This document shows, piece by piece, positions 1 through 11,639 of a stretch of DNA of 64,000 nt. How positions within the stretch are numbered: position 1 is the first letter of the stretch; the number at the start of each line of letters is the position of its first letter. The translations under genes and the position numbers were made by a program. Location: positions 529,224,550 through 529,288,549 of the forward strand of contig VDFB02193867.1 of NCBI GenBank assembly GCA_007258455.2, given 5' to 3'. The notes below the pieces were generated by a model, which saw only the letters and a program-made list of their open reading frames with translations, ran no database searches and was not told the origin of the DNA. The stretch is from Sequoia sempervirens (lineage: Eukaryota; Streptophyta; Pinopsida; Cupressales; Cupressaceae).

Positions 1-1382
1 GTTTCAAGGCCTAATCCTAAATATTGAATAGAACTTAAGATTTCTTGAAATTTGTGTCCCAAACTTAGGCTACTAAACTCATATGCCCCAACTAGCATAT
101 GAGTATTACTTTAGCTTGGACCTATTTTGAATTCAATTCTTGGTAGTTTTTTATTCTCCTAGATTTGATGTTGGCTTGTAGTGTTGTAATTTTGAGAAAT
201 TTGGCATAAACAAGTTTAAATACAAGATTATTTCACATAATTTATCCTAGCAATTTCAAGTATCTAAGCAATCTTATGAAGTACTCCTATATCAAAGTTT
301 ATGTTTAAGAGTGATTACGAGAGAATTAGAGAGCAAGTTATGAAGCATTTTGGAGCATCAATTCAAGATTCAAGCATCATGTCAAAGTCTTCATTAATCA
401 TGTGTGTTTTTGAGCTAACATTGGTGATGTAGGTTTTCATGATTCAAGTAAGCATTCTATTCAAGCACTCAAGCATTCGATCAAGATTCAAGATCCAAAT
501 CCATTGGAGCCATATCATTCAAGTTTGTAACCTTTATTTAAAGGGTTTGGTGATTTGTAACAATGCATATTTTTCATTCATCATTCCTTCATTCTATTTC
601 ATTTCATTTCAAGGTTTGATTACCAAAACGGGGTTTGACCAAGGAAAACCCCTATCCACTAACAAATCAGAATTTTTCTCTCTTTATGTGTGATTGTAGA
701 TCTAGGTTTTTTAGGGCTAGAATATCCTTTGAAGACAAAGTTGCAAGATTGAATAAAGTTTTCAAGAATTTTCATCTTCACAGAAACTCACCTACATATC
801 AAAAATCTAAATTTTCATACCTAAAGATTGGACAAGACAAAAGCTACAGAAGATCGCTCGAGGCTACAAAATTTTCATTCAAACCCTAATATTGGGACTA
901 AATGACCACCTTGGGCATATGACTCCCAGTATACCTATTTTTAGCAATTTCATGTAGATCTTAGTTTGTCAGTAGTAGATTCCAAATTCAACATAGAAAC
1001 CCTAACTAGGACTAAATCACCTATTCTAGCATATTAGTCTTAGTGCACATCAAGATCAACAATTTTTAGAGTTCTCAAGTCTTGCTTAGTAATCTCCAAC
1101 CTTCTAGGTACTTCTTTGTTATCCTTAGTTTATTATTTTTATTTTGAGTTCCAATTTCTAGGTCACATAACAAGATTTGCATATTGCTTTCATATCCTTC
1201 TTTCTAAGCATTTTCTTAGAGGTGAACCTCTCTCTAATAACACATAAGGAGACTCCCTTGTGTCCTTCCCTCAATTGATTCACTTGGTTGAGGCATCTTA
1301 ATTCCCCAATGAACTAAGAGTGAAATAGGTCTCCTAATTGTTTCATCTCCCAAAAAGGTGGAACCCTATTTCCTTGTGTTCA
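1..1382 (+). repeat. P-A 5' LTR (partial)
   Basis: Aligns by eye to 5497-7092. Landmarks are a palindrome at 77-104 (arms ACTCATATGC/GCATATGAGT), a TATA-like box near 215-222 followed by ACAAG and TATTTCAC, a predicted leader intron 550-699, palindromes at 894-928 and 1008-1041, and the LTR end CCCTATTTCC...GTGTTCA at 1382. The first of the usual four palindromes would lie just outside the window. Confidence 0.8.
550..699 (+). other. Predicted leader intron in P-A 5' LTR
   Basis: Donor TTTG/GTGATT at 550, branch-site-like CTAAC in CCACTAACAAA, pyrimidine-rich TTTTTCTCTCTTT, and acceptor GATTGTAG ending at 699, giving 150 nt. The donor has a T at +5 instead of G. The same arrangement recurs in seven other copies in the window. 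Confidence 0.55.
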
Positions 1383-1503
1383 CTTTTAAGAGATGTGGTT
1401 TTTAAATGGTTAAGAATGGATTGCATAAATATAATATACCCTCTTATAAGTTCAATTTAGAGTAAAAAATTAGGCCATTAAGAAACATGTTAGCCATCAT
1501 TCC

Positions 1504-2361
1504 ATGATCTTTCCTAGATATGAGAACATCTTAGAGACAAAGAATCTAACCATTGACACAATCCTTAATATCACCTTGCCTATCACTCACACAAACCCTA
1601 CTGTCTCTCCCATTTGTGAGGATGATATTATACAAGAAGATACAATCATAGATAATCATGAAAACCATTATTTTTCTTCTCTCGATACCTCTCCCATTGG
1701 GGGTGAATGTATCTTGGTGAAAGAAGATATAATCATTGAAAATCATGAAAGTCTTATTTGTCCCTCTCCTCCTCCCCCTTGGGAATATATTATGACACAA
1801 GAAGATAAGATCATTGAAAAATTCACTAATATTACTCTACCTAATCTCCATTCATCTCCTAACACCTCCCCTACTTGTGAGAACACTTTAGTGAAAGTGG
1901 ATACAATCGTGAATGATCATGAAAAACACATTTGTGAGGAGGAGATGTCAGTGTTAAGAGATCCAATTATTGAGAGCTATGAAAATCCTACCTCACCTAC
2001 TTTTGAAGATGTTATAGGACATGAGGATGTAATTGTAAATAACCATGATAATCACATTTATTCTTCTCCTAATATCTTTCCTAGTTGTGAAGAAGATAGT
2101 TTAGTGTTGGAAGATACACTTATTGAGAATCATGGAAATCTCGTTTCTCCCTTTCCTAATGCTCCTAGAATTTGGAGAGATCTATTTGAATGAAAGGATC
2201 CAAACATTGGTAAGCATGACAATGATAGTTGTTCCTCTCTTAATACCTCCCCTATTCATGATGAGGTTAATTTACAAAATCTAACCTTGGAATGTGATGA
2301 ACATATTTTTTTCTCCTCTCCTAAACACTCTCTTACTAGGGTAGATATCATGGTGCAATAA
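1504..2361 (+). pseudogene. Tandem-repeat reading frame at the start of the P-A interior (unknown function)
   Basis: 229 codons from 1504 to a TGA at 2191-2193. The same frame continues the pattern to a TAA near 2361, so the ancestral frame was at least 285 codons. The protein consists of six to eight degenerate repeats of about 25-35 residues built on acidic E-D-x-I-I followed by N-H-E-N-H and then S-S-P-x-x-S-P-x-C-E. It is acidic, rich in N, H, S and P, and shows no signal peptide or membrane segment. It occupies the position where Gag would begin, yet has no Gag-like sequence, and no counterpart is seen in P-B or P-D. It may be an element-specific extra protein or a captured host fragment. 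I do not recognise it. Confidence 0.5.
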
Positions 2362-2600
2362 AATTAGAACATTAAAAATAGTTATGTATCCTCCTCGAAT
2401 GAAGATGATGAAGTGACATTAGACTCCCCTTCACTAAGAGATTACTAAAATAAGGACAAGCATTTTTAGGTTATGCACATTAGATATCCCTTGCAATGGT
2501 CTCTTGAGCCACTTCTTACCATCTACCCACCCTCACAACATCCATAAGTTTGAAATAAACTCATTCCTATCTTAGAACCACATAAAAGGGTAACTTAATA

Positions 2601-2867
2601 GTGATAATGTTTCATAGTAACCGAGTTTTCAATACCATTTCTCACACATATAACACTAGAAAAAATATACAACCAAGAAAAAGAACTCCAACATCCCTCC
2701 CATTACCTCAACCTATCTTTCCTAGTGCCCCTCCTTTGTCTTTACATATTGGAAAGGTGTATGCCCTTGTTGGACAACTTAAGAAAACTCTTGCTAAGAT
2801 ATCATTATGGGACCTTATTCAAGACTCCCCTCATTATCATAACATGATTCAAAGTTCCTTACAATAA
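2601..2867 (+). pseudogene. P-A Gag C-terminal relic
   Basis: 88 codons, basic and proline-rich at first (R-K-R-T-P-T-S-L-P), then a segment with L-K-K-T-L-A-K-I-S-L-W-D-L-I-Q and a following histidine. This resembles the K-T-P-A-x-I-S-L-x-D-L-L stretch that precedes the protease in Tat/Athila-type polyproteins. Stops separate it from the protease frame starting near 3042. Assignment rests on this one motif and on its position. Confidence 0.5.
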
Positions 2868-3041
2868 GTTCCCAACCCCCAATGTGCAATCAAATGATAT
2901 GGTAGCCCAAATTCAAGCTATTACTCAAGTAAACTTATACATTAATTTCCATCAAGATGAGTTACCTTTTCTATAAGTGCAAAAATAAAATGAAACTTTC
3001 ATGATAATAGCTATTTTCAATAGGACAAGGATAAAAAAACC

Positions 3042-3866
3042 CTTTTTGACAATGGATCAGACCTTAATAATTGTAGTGTAACCCTTTTTGATAAGCTTGA
3101 CATGGATAAATCAAGAATTGAACCTGATTCCATATTGATTCGAGGATTTGAAAATGTAGGAAAACAACCACTTCGTGTGATCAATTTTCCTATTGGAAAT
3201 GTCACATTACAAACCCCGATCCATGTTATGCCTTATGATCTTTCATATAATATTATTTTAGGTAGACCATGGATTCATGCGATGAATGGGATGCCTTCTA
3301 CCCTTGATTTTAAAATGAAGTATGTATACAACAAAAAAGTGTATACAATCGAAGATGAATCTAAACCAAAAAATTGTTTGAAGATTAAGAAAACCAAGGA
3401 AAGTCCTTTCAAACCATTGACACCAACTATACAAGTGGAACCCATGAAAGAGAAATAAAAATAAAATCATATTGAAGAAATCACAAAGTTATTGGAAGAT
3501 TATTGGGGTTCCTTAGACTTCACACCTACATTCCTAGGTGAATACAAGAGCATAACAAAAGAGTTTAAAAAGAAAAAAGAAACAATGATAAAGTTAATAG
3601 AAAATTCATACGAACCTTCAAAAGCATCCACCTCAACAACTTTAGAAGGAGAAGAAAACTACACAACAAACTTTGATGAAGTTGATTATGAGAAACAATT
3701 GAATCCGAAAGAAATGAAAATACTTTATGGAAGAAGTTATGAACTTATGAAAAAACTTTGCTATAGTGGAAAGGGATATGGTGCTAGAGAACAAGGTATC
3801 TATGTCCCTATAAAGCCCAACACAGAAGGAATGACTAATGGTCTTGGTTATTTCACTTTGACATAA
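3042..3866 (+). pseudogene. P-A retropepsin-like protease with G-patch-like tail
   Basis: One frame crosses 3042-3866 with two stops (3456-3458 and 3462-3464). The active-site-like loop is F-D-N-G-S-D-L-N, aspartate codon at 3048. Downstream come the hydrophobic beta-strand region and L-G-R-P-W-I-H-A and M-P-S-T-L, the second conserved part of Ty3/gypsy proteases. The tail (from about 3690) has a glycine-spaced stretch (G-K-G-Y-G ... G-I-Y-V-P-I-K-P ... G-L-G-Y) like the G-patch that follows some retroelement proteases. The D-N-G-S loop is as in several Tat-like elements rather than D-T-G or D-S-G. No reverse transcriptase follows. Confidence 0.7.
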
Positions 3867-5443
3867 ACAAAAGCATCAAAAAGACCTTCACTTAATATCC
3901 ACTCTTATTAAAGATTCCTCCAAGAAAATTCTAACTTTGGTGCATCCTAAACTAATAGATACTACATATGGAAATATCTCATTAGATATGCATCAAATTG
4001 GTACCATGTTTACTTGCTATAATCAATAATATTAGTTGTTGCTCCTTGCCATGTAATAGTTGTAGGATCATAACACACTCACTATTGCATGTTTAATATT
4101 CATTGCAAATTATTTTCTTTTTGCAAGGAGCAACATATCATCACCCATCTCGACTCATCCTTGCCTTGCACTAAATGGGGGAAAGGGACCTTTTCCTTTC
4201 ATCGTACTTTTTGTTGTCTCTTTGGGCTAATTGATTTCCTTCCACGTATATATAGGAGCATGCTTGGGATGTGGACGACATGCCTTAAGTTGGCCTACAT
4301 GTGACGTACTTTACTTTCTATTTTTAGCATTACATATTGGGGGAAACCCATTTTCATGACATAGCTTATTAGGAACATATGTGTAACATAGGGCTTTCCA
4401 AATAATCTCTCATGTCTTCTTAGCATTTATCATTTTCTACTTTAAAGTAAATGCTCACAACATGGTGTTTAGAAATTTATTTAAAGTGCGGGTATACATT
4501 GGCATTATTATTTTGCATTTCAATTACAACTCATGTTTCATTGTGTGGTCTTCTTACTTCATGTGATTCTCTTTCTCTTTTTTATGGAATTGGATGTGAT
4601 GTCCTTTAAGTGTGTGATCTCTCTTAGCATATTGTATTCCTCTTAGTGGTAATGCCAAGCGGATTGCATTCCCTAAGTTGTGAATCTTCTATTCTTTGAC
4701 TAGTCCTTTCTTGGATACATTAGGCACGATGTCCCCTAGGTTGAGGCCTTACATACACTATGGAAAACCATTTTGAATGTACCTTACACTATTTCACATT
4801 TACTTTAACTATTATATGCCCACCTTCATAACACACTTTTCTTGATTGTGGAGCCATCATGTTTGTTCATTGGTGTTATCATATGAAGTTTTTCTTCCCT
4901 CATCAATCATGTTGCTCATATTGTATGTGGTGCATTATCAAAATTATTAGGAGTTATATCTTTGGTATGGTTAGTATGTGTGGGAGTCAACCATAGGAAT
5001 GGCTTTCCCGTAGCTACTTTGTTGTGTGTGTGAGCACATACTGGGCATGTGCATGTGTGTCTCACCTCCCTGGGGGCTCAGCTAGTGGATACCAAATTCT
5101 ACTAGCCCATGTGAGTTTGAATTTTGTTTGCATAGTGTACATTTTGTTCCACTTCTAAACATTTTGTGGACAAATAGCTTAGACCTTGTCCACATCATGT
5201 TTCGATCTAACTATCGAGGCTTCATCCACCTGCTTTTTCCTTCTCTTTCTTCTTTATGTCTTTGGTGCAACGTATGCTTGTATCTTTTTTTTGCTTCATA
5301 CATCATTCACATGTGTGTTCTTTTGTTCCTATGTTCATTTCCATAGGATCTCAATCTTGTGGGCTTGATCATCCCTCTTGAGCATTGTCATCCTATCTCA
5401 CTAGCATTGGTATGTTTGGACCCCTCTTGATTCAAATTTATAT
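3867..5443 (+). other. P-A 3' internal non-coding region
   Basis: No credible coding. It contains a perfect 12-bp inverted repeat (GTTGCTCCTTGC at 4038-4049, GCAAGGAGCAAC at 4123-4134), the internal polypurine stem-loop (4437-4503), and segments around 5030-5120 recognisable in reverse orientation in P-B and P-C. In autonomous Ty3/gypsy elements reverse transcriptase and integrase would lie here. Confidence 0.6.
4437..4503 (+). promoter_or_regulatory. Internal polypurine-tract stem-loop, P-A
   Basis: ACTTTAAA (4439-4446) pairs perfectly with TTTAAAGT (4490-4497), which runs straight into the purine-rich AAAGTGCGGG. The loop contains GCTCACAACATGGTGTTTAG, recognisable in all five copies. It resembles the stem-loop at the true polypurine tract about 1 kb downstream. 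Confidence 0.55.
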
Positions 5444-5496
5444 ACTTTAGTGTGAGTTTGATGCAAGGTCAACCTTTCACTAAAGTGGGGGCTAAA
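5444..5496 (+). promoter_or_regulatory. Polypurine tract and adjoining stem-loop, P-A
   Basis: AAAGTGGGGGCTAAA abuts the LTR start TGTAATGG at 5497 and is the likely plus-strand primer site. Its 5' part is paired: ACTTTAGTG (5444-5452) with CACTAAAGT (5478-5486), nine perfect pairs. Confidence 0.75.
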
Positions 5497-5961
5497 TGTA
5501 ATGGAAAAAATTGTATCCCTTTATAGTTTCACACTTGTGTTGGGTCCTCCCTGTTAAAATTTGGTTTATTTATGACTTAATTGGTCATATTTTTTCATCC
5601 ACAAGCCTAGTGAAATGCATTTTTCTAAGGATAATCTCCACATTTAATAAATGACAAATCGTAATTTAATGTTTTTGGAAATTTCTTCTAGATTTATGGA
5701 TCTAGGATTCATATTCCCCTTTGGGCGTATGGGTAATCCCTAGGTTTTTGGCACAAAATTCAAATGCAACATTAAAAATAGCAAAGCATGTGTCCAACGT
5801 TTTAGGGCCTAGGACTCATACACCCAACCTAGCATATGAGTCCCACTTTAACCCAGGACATATTTTAATTCAAATTATTGGTAGGATTTTATTGTCCTTA
5901 GCTTCAATTCTCAAATTTCAACTTGCAGTCCTTTAATTTTGAGAAATTAAGCATAAATAAG

Positions 5962-5969
5962 TATAAATA
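5962..5969 (+). promoter_or_regulatory. TATA box of P-A 3' LTR
   Basis: TATAAATA in the context GCATAAATAAG-TATAAATA-CAAG. The same context occurs in P-B 5' LTR (near 28171-28179, minus), P-D LTRs (32222-32229 and 39403-39410, minus), P-C (40360-40367, minus) and P-F (61795-61802, plus). It is the probable Pol II promoter of the family. Transcription should start about 30 bp downstream. Confidence 0.65.
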
Positions 5970-6277
5970 CAAGTCTATTTCACTTAGTTTCGGCTAGCAA
6001 TTTTGAGTCAAGCATCTTAATATTTCACAAGAGCATTGAAGAAGGAAATGAAGGGAATATTTGTAGAAGATTATTTTATCAATCAAGATCCACATTATCA
6101 TGTCAAAGATTTAGTGCATCATGCATGATGTTGAGCTAATGTGTTGATGTAGCACTCAAGATCTAATCTAGTGTTCAAGTCATTATCCCATTCAAGTTTC
6201 ATGATCAATATCTACACTCATTGAGGGAACTTCATGCTAGTTTTTAGATTTGAAATCCAAGGTTTCAACAAGGTTTG

Positions 6278-6425
6278 GTGAGTTGTTACATGCATTTTTT
6301 CATTCATCATTCCTTCATTCTTTTCTATTTCATTTCAAGGTTTGATAACCAAAACAAGGTTTGACCAATGAAAACCCCCATTTCCTAACAAAACAACATT
6401 TTTCACTCTTCATGTGTGTTTTTAG
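6278..6425 (+). other. Predicted leader intron in P-A 3' LTR
   Basis: Donor TTTG/GTGAGTTG at 6278, branch-like CTAAC in TTCCTAACAAAAC, pyrimidine tract TTTTTCACTCTTC, acceptor TTTTTAG ending 6425, 148 nt. The conserved stem-loop (GGTTT with AAAACC) lies between. Confidence 0.55.
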
Positions 6426-7092
6426 ATGTAGGTGAATTGGAGCTTGAAGATCCTTTGAAGAAAATGTTTAAAAAGTTGTCAAATTTGTCAAGAATTTGTC
6501 ATCTTCATGGAAACTCACATACAGACTAGAATTCAGGCTTTTAGACTTGAAGATCATACAAGAAGGAAGATAAAAAAGACAATTAGGGTCTACAAAAGTA
6601 TCAGTCAAACCCTAGAAACAAGACTAAATCACCCTATCGGGTGTATTAGTCCTAGTACACCCCTTTTTCCACATTTTTATAGATCCTACTCAATTATGAA
6701 AAGATTCTAAGTTCTGCCCAAAAACCCTGTAGCAGGACTAAATCACCCAACCTGGCATATCAGTCCTAGTGTACTTCAAAAAGTATTAGAGTTTCAAACT
6801 ATGATTTGACTCTATCATTCTACCAGGTACTTTACTATTTGATTCTAGTTTTTCAATCTTGTTTCATGCCTTCAAATTCATAGGTCATATAGTGAATTTG
6901 AATAGTACATTCAGTTTCTTCTTTTAAAGCATTTTTTAATGGTGAACCCCCATCTAATCACACCAGGAAACCACTAGCCATCGCTCAATTGTGTCACTTG
7001 GATAAGTGATCTTTGTTTCCTAATGAAATAAAGTACAAAATTGGTCCCATTTCCATCTCCCAAAAGGTGGAACCCTATTTCCCTTGTGTTCA

Positions 7093-7428
7093 ATATGAAA
7101 ATGTAGATTTTATTCCAAGTAGGAAGGAATAAAGGAAATATTGATAAACTATATGTTGATGAATGTATTATGATATTCTTATCTTAAGTGATACAATGGA
7201 TCATGTATTCTGAATAGATTTATTATTTTATTATTATCAAATATGGTTTAGTTCTTTCCACATATTTTTTGAACCGAAATAGCCAAGATGAGACATATGT
7301 AGACTATGTTGTAGATTGTTCGATTCTTTATTATGAAAATATTGGCTAGTAAAAACTACTAGAAACCAAGTTGAATGTTTTGTGAACTATGTAATTTAGA
7401 TAAAATGTATGTTATCTTATGTATGTGG
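7093..7428. other. Spacer between P-A and P-B
   Basis: About 340 bp of AT-rich DNA with no coding potential, repeat landmark or terminal duplication that I can recognise. Confidence 0.5.
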
Positions 7429-8155
7429 TGCAATGGGGAAAAATTAGGGCCCTTTTCACCTTTAGGGTTAAGGACCAAAAGGGGAAATCTTCACTAACTT
7501 TCACTCAAGAACAAGCCCTTGAGATCTCAATGTAAAAGAGAAAGAGATCTTGTAAGATGGTTTTTCTAGGGGCTGAATATGATCTAATGAGGGGTTCACC
7601 ACCAAGTGTAAACTTGGAAAAGACAATGAAATGCAAGATGTAATGAAAAACCCTACTTGAATGCAAACTAACACTAAATGACCTAGAAAAGTGAATTAAA
7701 TGCAATAGAAAACTACAAAATAGAAAGTGTGCACCTGGAAATCAAGAGAAGGCATAATGGAGGTCCTCAACACTAGAAAATATATGATCAAGGTTGACTG
7801 GGACTCATTCACCAAGTTGGGTGAATTAGTCCTATTTCTAGGAACATGTGCGAGAATAGGAATCTGCCAAAAAGGTGCCCAGATATAGAAAATCCTAAAA
7901 ATTTCCTAGAACTGGGACTTATTCACCAGAAGTGGAGAATCATTCCACTTGGGATTTTCTGCAACTTTCACAACTAATTTTTCTCTTCAATGTCTGGTCT
8001 GCTCTTCTTGATCGGTTTTTGGATTTTAATCTCTTATTTGCAACCTATAGGTGATCTCTAATGTTCTCCAAGGTTTGATGACAACTTTGGAAACTTTGAT
8101 TACTTAACAACTTTTCTGCAATCTTACTCATTATGAAATATACAACCTAAGACTG
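7429..8155 (-). repeat. P-B 3' LTR, outer part (U5 side)
   Basis: Starts with TG on the plus strand (LTR 3' end CCCCATTGCA). Aligns to 27004-27730. Contains palindromes at 7800-7832 (GGACTCATTCAC / GTGAATTAGTCC) and 7914-7947. It is broken at 8155 by the chromovirus and continues at 19557. Confidence 0.85.
8151..8155. repeat. Target-site duplication GACTG, left copy
   Basis: GACTG directly before the chromovirus LTR, repeated exactly at 19557-19561 after the other LTR. Five bases is the usual duplication for Ty3/gypsy integrases. Confidence 0.9.
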
Positions 8156-11100
8156 TGTAATTCTTGGGAGATAAGCAAAAGCATTTTAAATTGTTCAATC
8201 CATTTCAAACGTTTACTTTAAAAATTATGCCATTAATAAGAGTTTTCAAAGTAAACTCAATGTAAAAGAATTAAAACAAATTGCATTTTCTGTATATAAA
8301 ATATAACATTTGCGTTTCATCATGATTAGGCACATGGCCAAGTATATCAATGCATTTTCACATATATTCACCCATACTCAAAAGAGATCAATAAACCAAT
8401 AAATATTCACATTTGTGTGAGACCAATAACTTTAATAAATAAATTTGTATCAATGTTATATCAAAATCTTAATAACACATCTATTTCAATGTTGCAGTAA
8501 CAAATGCCAAATACCATTACATTTACAATGGGCTTCACAAGCCATTCTAGTAGCATACTCAAGTACATAAATAGTAAAATAAAAACTTTGATCCTCCAAC
8601 CGCCGTGACACCATCGGTCTTCTTGCGAGCTAGGGCCAAGAGTGTGATTCAGGCACCTTTTCCACCCAACCATGAAGTACATGACTTCCCCGGGTTCCTT
8701 CCTAACTCGAAGAAATCCCTGGCCTTGCATAAGGAGCCTAGCAACCTGACAGAGTAAAATAGGAGGGAACTCTCGATGCATGCCTAGTGCCTATATGCAT
8801 TTCTAACATGAGAAAATATATTTCATGCAACAGGCGGTGGCAGAGACTCAAATACATATATTTCTAGGCTTTTAAAAACAAATCCATCTATTTCAATGGT
8901 ACAAGTGCTTGGCCAAGCATAAATAAAAACAAGTGGTAGTTTCAGAAAAGGTAAAACTATCATCTCTGTAGATCCACCTTCGGCATCCTATCCCAGAAGT
9001 TACCAAAATATAGTATAATAAACTGCAAAAACAGAAAGTTGTGCATTTGCCTCATATGCTTTATGCATTTTACTGATTCTAAAAAGATTTTCCTTCCTTT
9101 ATCCATATCCATGAAATGTTTATCAAACTGATTTCCACTCATACTTAGGTTTCCAAAAGAGAGTTTCAAAACATCTTTTGAGTTCCATTTTATCATGTTG
9201 AACAAAAGAATAGGCTGTAAAGTTTCAGTATTAAAATAAAATATGCTCTTTTCTCAGCAAATTTTCTTCTATTTAGTAAAGAAATCTGTTTTCACTCCAA
9301 GCTACTCTCTTGAATGTTCTTGTTCAAGTTTGGTTTTCAAATGTAAAAATGTATGTACATCATGATATTTTTAGTGTATGAACACAAGTAGAAGTAATAA
9401 TTTTTTGTATAAGACAGTGTTCTCATATTTATGTATATTTCTATATCTTCAAGATTCAAGCTGATTTGAAAGTGAAATTCCCAATTTGCTACAAGTTTCT
9501 GGTTAAAAATAATATACAGAAATAGGATAATTCTTTCAGAAAAATAGAGGTTTTCATATTTGCATCTGAATTTTCTATCATATGCTAATATTTAGAAATC
9601 TACATCTGTATGCAAACATAAGACAATGTGACCAAAAGAAGATCACCAATTTGCATGATTCCAAGAGATACATTTTCATATTTCCAGCTTCAAAGATACT
9701 GAGATGTTTATATATATTTGTCTAAAATATATCACATTCTGAAGATGGTTATACCTATGTAAGTTCACATATATATATATATATATAGATATAAAAATAC
9801 ATATAAATACTTATCATACCCTGTAAATCTGCTACAGAGAACACACAAAAAGAAGCAAATTTTAAAGGTTCATGGTAAGAATTTTGCACCCCAAAGGGGC
9901 TTGGAGGCCTTGCCTCTCCCATAGGGAGGGCACGGGCTGTGAGGAGGCCGTACCTCCTCCACAGGCCACCACATGTGGAGGGCGCGAGACTCCCCACAGC
10001 TCCGTCCTTTCCTTTGGGACGGGGCTGGGGTTAATCCCCTCCCCCAAACAAAGAAAAGCTTTTCCATAAAGAAAAAAAAATGAAAAATAATAGAAACGCC
10101 ATTGCAGTCTACAGATTTAATCAAGAAAAAATTTGAAATCCACACAGGATTTGTTTGTAATATAGATATAAATACATATGTGTAAATATATATATATATA
10201 TATAATTACTCTTTGGTTTTCTGTACAAAGATGTACCAAAGAAATGCCACAATCACAAACCTAGATTTCAAAAGAATAAAGAAATTGCAAAAGAATAAAC
10301 TCCATTTTGAAAGGAAAGAATTGAGAATTTTCTCACAGTGTAAACTAATTAAAAGAGAAAGTTTTCCCTAGGTTTTAAAACTCAAATGTGTAGACAAAAT
10401 CATAATTTTTGCATACAAGCTCTCCCACTGTTGCCAGAATTTGAAACTAGACTAATAGGGAAAAAAATAAAAATAGAAAAACCTGGATAAAAGCTTCCAA
10501 TTGAAGATGCCCAAATTTTCCTCCAGTCTACTTCTCCTTCCCCGGTTCTTTTTTGAATAAGCTTCTCTTCTTTTTTTGTCTTCTCTCCACCTTATATCTT
10601 TATCCCATCTACCGAGAGTCATGCAAACCCTTCCAAATTGACAGATGGATAATTTTCTTGGTAGACATTTACATGCAAAAATAAAGAGATAGCCACTTGC
10701 CGAGAACATTGTTTGTTTTAAGAAGAATTTCCAGAACCCAATTTTCTCGGGACTATCTTTTTTTTATTTAATATTAGTTTCCTCTCTCCTAATCTTGGAC
10801 TTTGAATTAAGACATATGCAAATAAAATATTTCCATTTTATTTCAATTTCATAAATAAATAAAATTTAATAAAATATTTTCAATTATTTGCACAAAAAGT
10901 GGGATAGATAATTCAAAAATACTTACTCCATAAACACATATTCATGTGGCTTGTTAATTAAGATAGATTTAAAAATCATAAACCTTTTAAAACTACAATT
11001 AATAATTAATTTATATTTATGTTATTATTTTTATTATTTATTTATTCAAACCATTTATTACCTATTTTGTAAGTAACTCAAAACAATCAAATTAAAACAG

Positions 11101-11501
11101 ACATTGCCTAAATGCAACTATATGATTTTTAGGTGCTGTGTGTGTGACCGCGAGTTCTTCCTCTTTTACCCTATCAGGAAGCTAGCCTTCTTTCCTCAAT
11201 CACACTCTTGGTCTTCAACCACCTGCAACTCAAGTGCACTCATGCGTGCAACAATGAAATTGCATTAGTAACCGATATAGAGATATAAATCAAAGCAATA
11301 ATTAAATCAATACTTCTATTTTGTTCTATCTTGCATATTTTCAAAATAAAATGCATTCACAATTTCAAAAGTAAATATTTTTCACATTTCCACACACCAA
11401 AGCATTGTATTATATCATATTACTCTAACACACACCATCATTCATATAATAAATCCACACAAAGCCATGGACAAAACAACATCAAAGTCTAAGATGTGAC
11501 A
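8156..11501 (-). repeat. Chromovirus 3' LTR
   Basis: 3346 bp, nearly collinear with 16141-19556. It has about 8 TA units near 9772-9787, where the other LTR has nearly 40, and retains a segment of about 40 bp in the GC-rich island (9885-10062) that the other LTR lacks. Short open frames inside (for example 8461-8781 minus) are not preserved in the sister LTR and are unlikely to be coding. Confidence 0.92.
9885..10062. other. GC-rich palindromic island in chromovirus LTR
   Basis: About 180 bp of G+C-rich DNA in an otherwise AT-rich LTR, made of consecutive small inverted repeats: CTCCCATAGGGAG, GAGGAGG with CCTCCTC, CCACATGTGG, and GTCC...GGGAC. The sister LTR has it at about 17978-18107 with one block missing between GGAG repeats. 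Confidence 0.6.
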
Positions 11502-11514
11502 TCCTTCCCCACTT
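11502..11514 (-). promoter_or_regulatory. Chromovirus polypurine tract
   Basis: In element sense AAGTGGGGAAGGA lies directly before TGTCAC, the 3' LTR start. It is the plus-strand primer site. Confidence 0.85.
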
Positions 11515-11639
11515 GGAAGAGACATCATCTCGATGTCTAAAAGTAAGTTACACAACAAAATTGAGATACCAGTATATTGTAATTCTCTACATGAAAGAAA
11601 ATAAGAGTATGCTAAGATCTCAAATGAGGAAAGACTCTA

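Larger units (their letters stand above)
1..7092 (+). mobile_element. LTR retrotransposon P-A (gag/protease type, no reverse transcriptase), 5' end outside window
   Basis: A 5' LTR end (to 1382) and a 3' LTR (5497-7092) share their TATA region, leader-intron region, paired palindromes and terminal segment (both stop at ...GTGTTCA and then diverge). The 4.1-kb interior holds a repeat-containing reading frame, a Gag C-terminal relic and a retropepsin/G-patch relic, then 1.6 kb of structured non-coding DNA ending in a polypurine tract. No reverse transcriptase, RNase H or integrase motif is visible in any frame. The GRPWIHA and MPSTL motifs of the protease region are typical of the Tat/Athila side of Ty3/gypsy. 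No clear tRNA primer site follows the 5' LTR. Target duplication cannot be tested because the left end is missing. Confidence 0.8.
5497..7092 (+). repeat. P-A 3' LTR
   Basis: 1596 bp, TG...CA. Internal order: palindromes near 5702-5743 and 5812-5843 (GGACTCATA/TATGAGTCC), TATAAATA at 5962-5969, predicted leader intron 6278-6425, palindromes 6621-6652 and 6735-6766, then the end segment CCCTATTTCC...GTGTTCA. Upstream of the TATA box is U3; the leader downstream is R/U5. Confidence 0.8.

Noticed and set aside
8461..8781. 106-codon minus-strand frame in the chromovirus LTR (and its partner near 16446-16668)
   Set aside because: Start, length and frame differ between the two LTRs, with differences that do not respect codons; no recognised motif.
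9755..10145. Overlapping short open frames in the GC-rich island of the chromovirus LTR
   Set aside because: They are overlapping frames on both strands of a palindromic GC-rich stretch, and the sister LTR does not preserve them.
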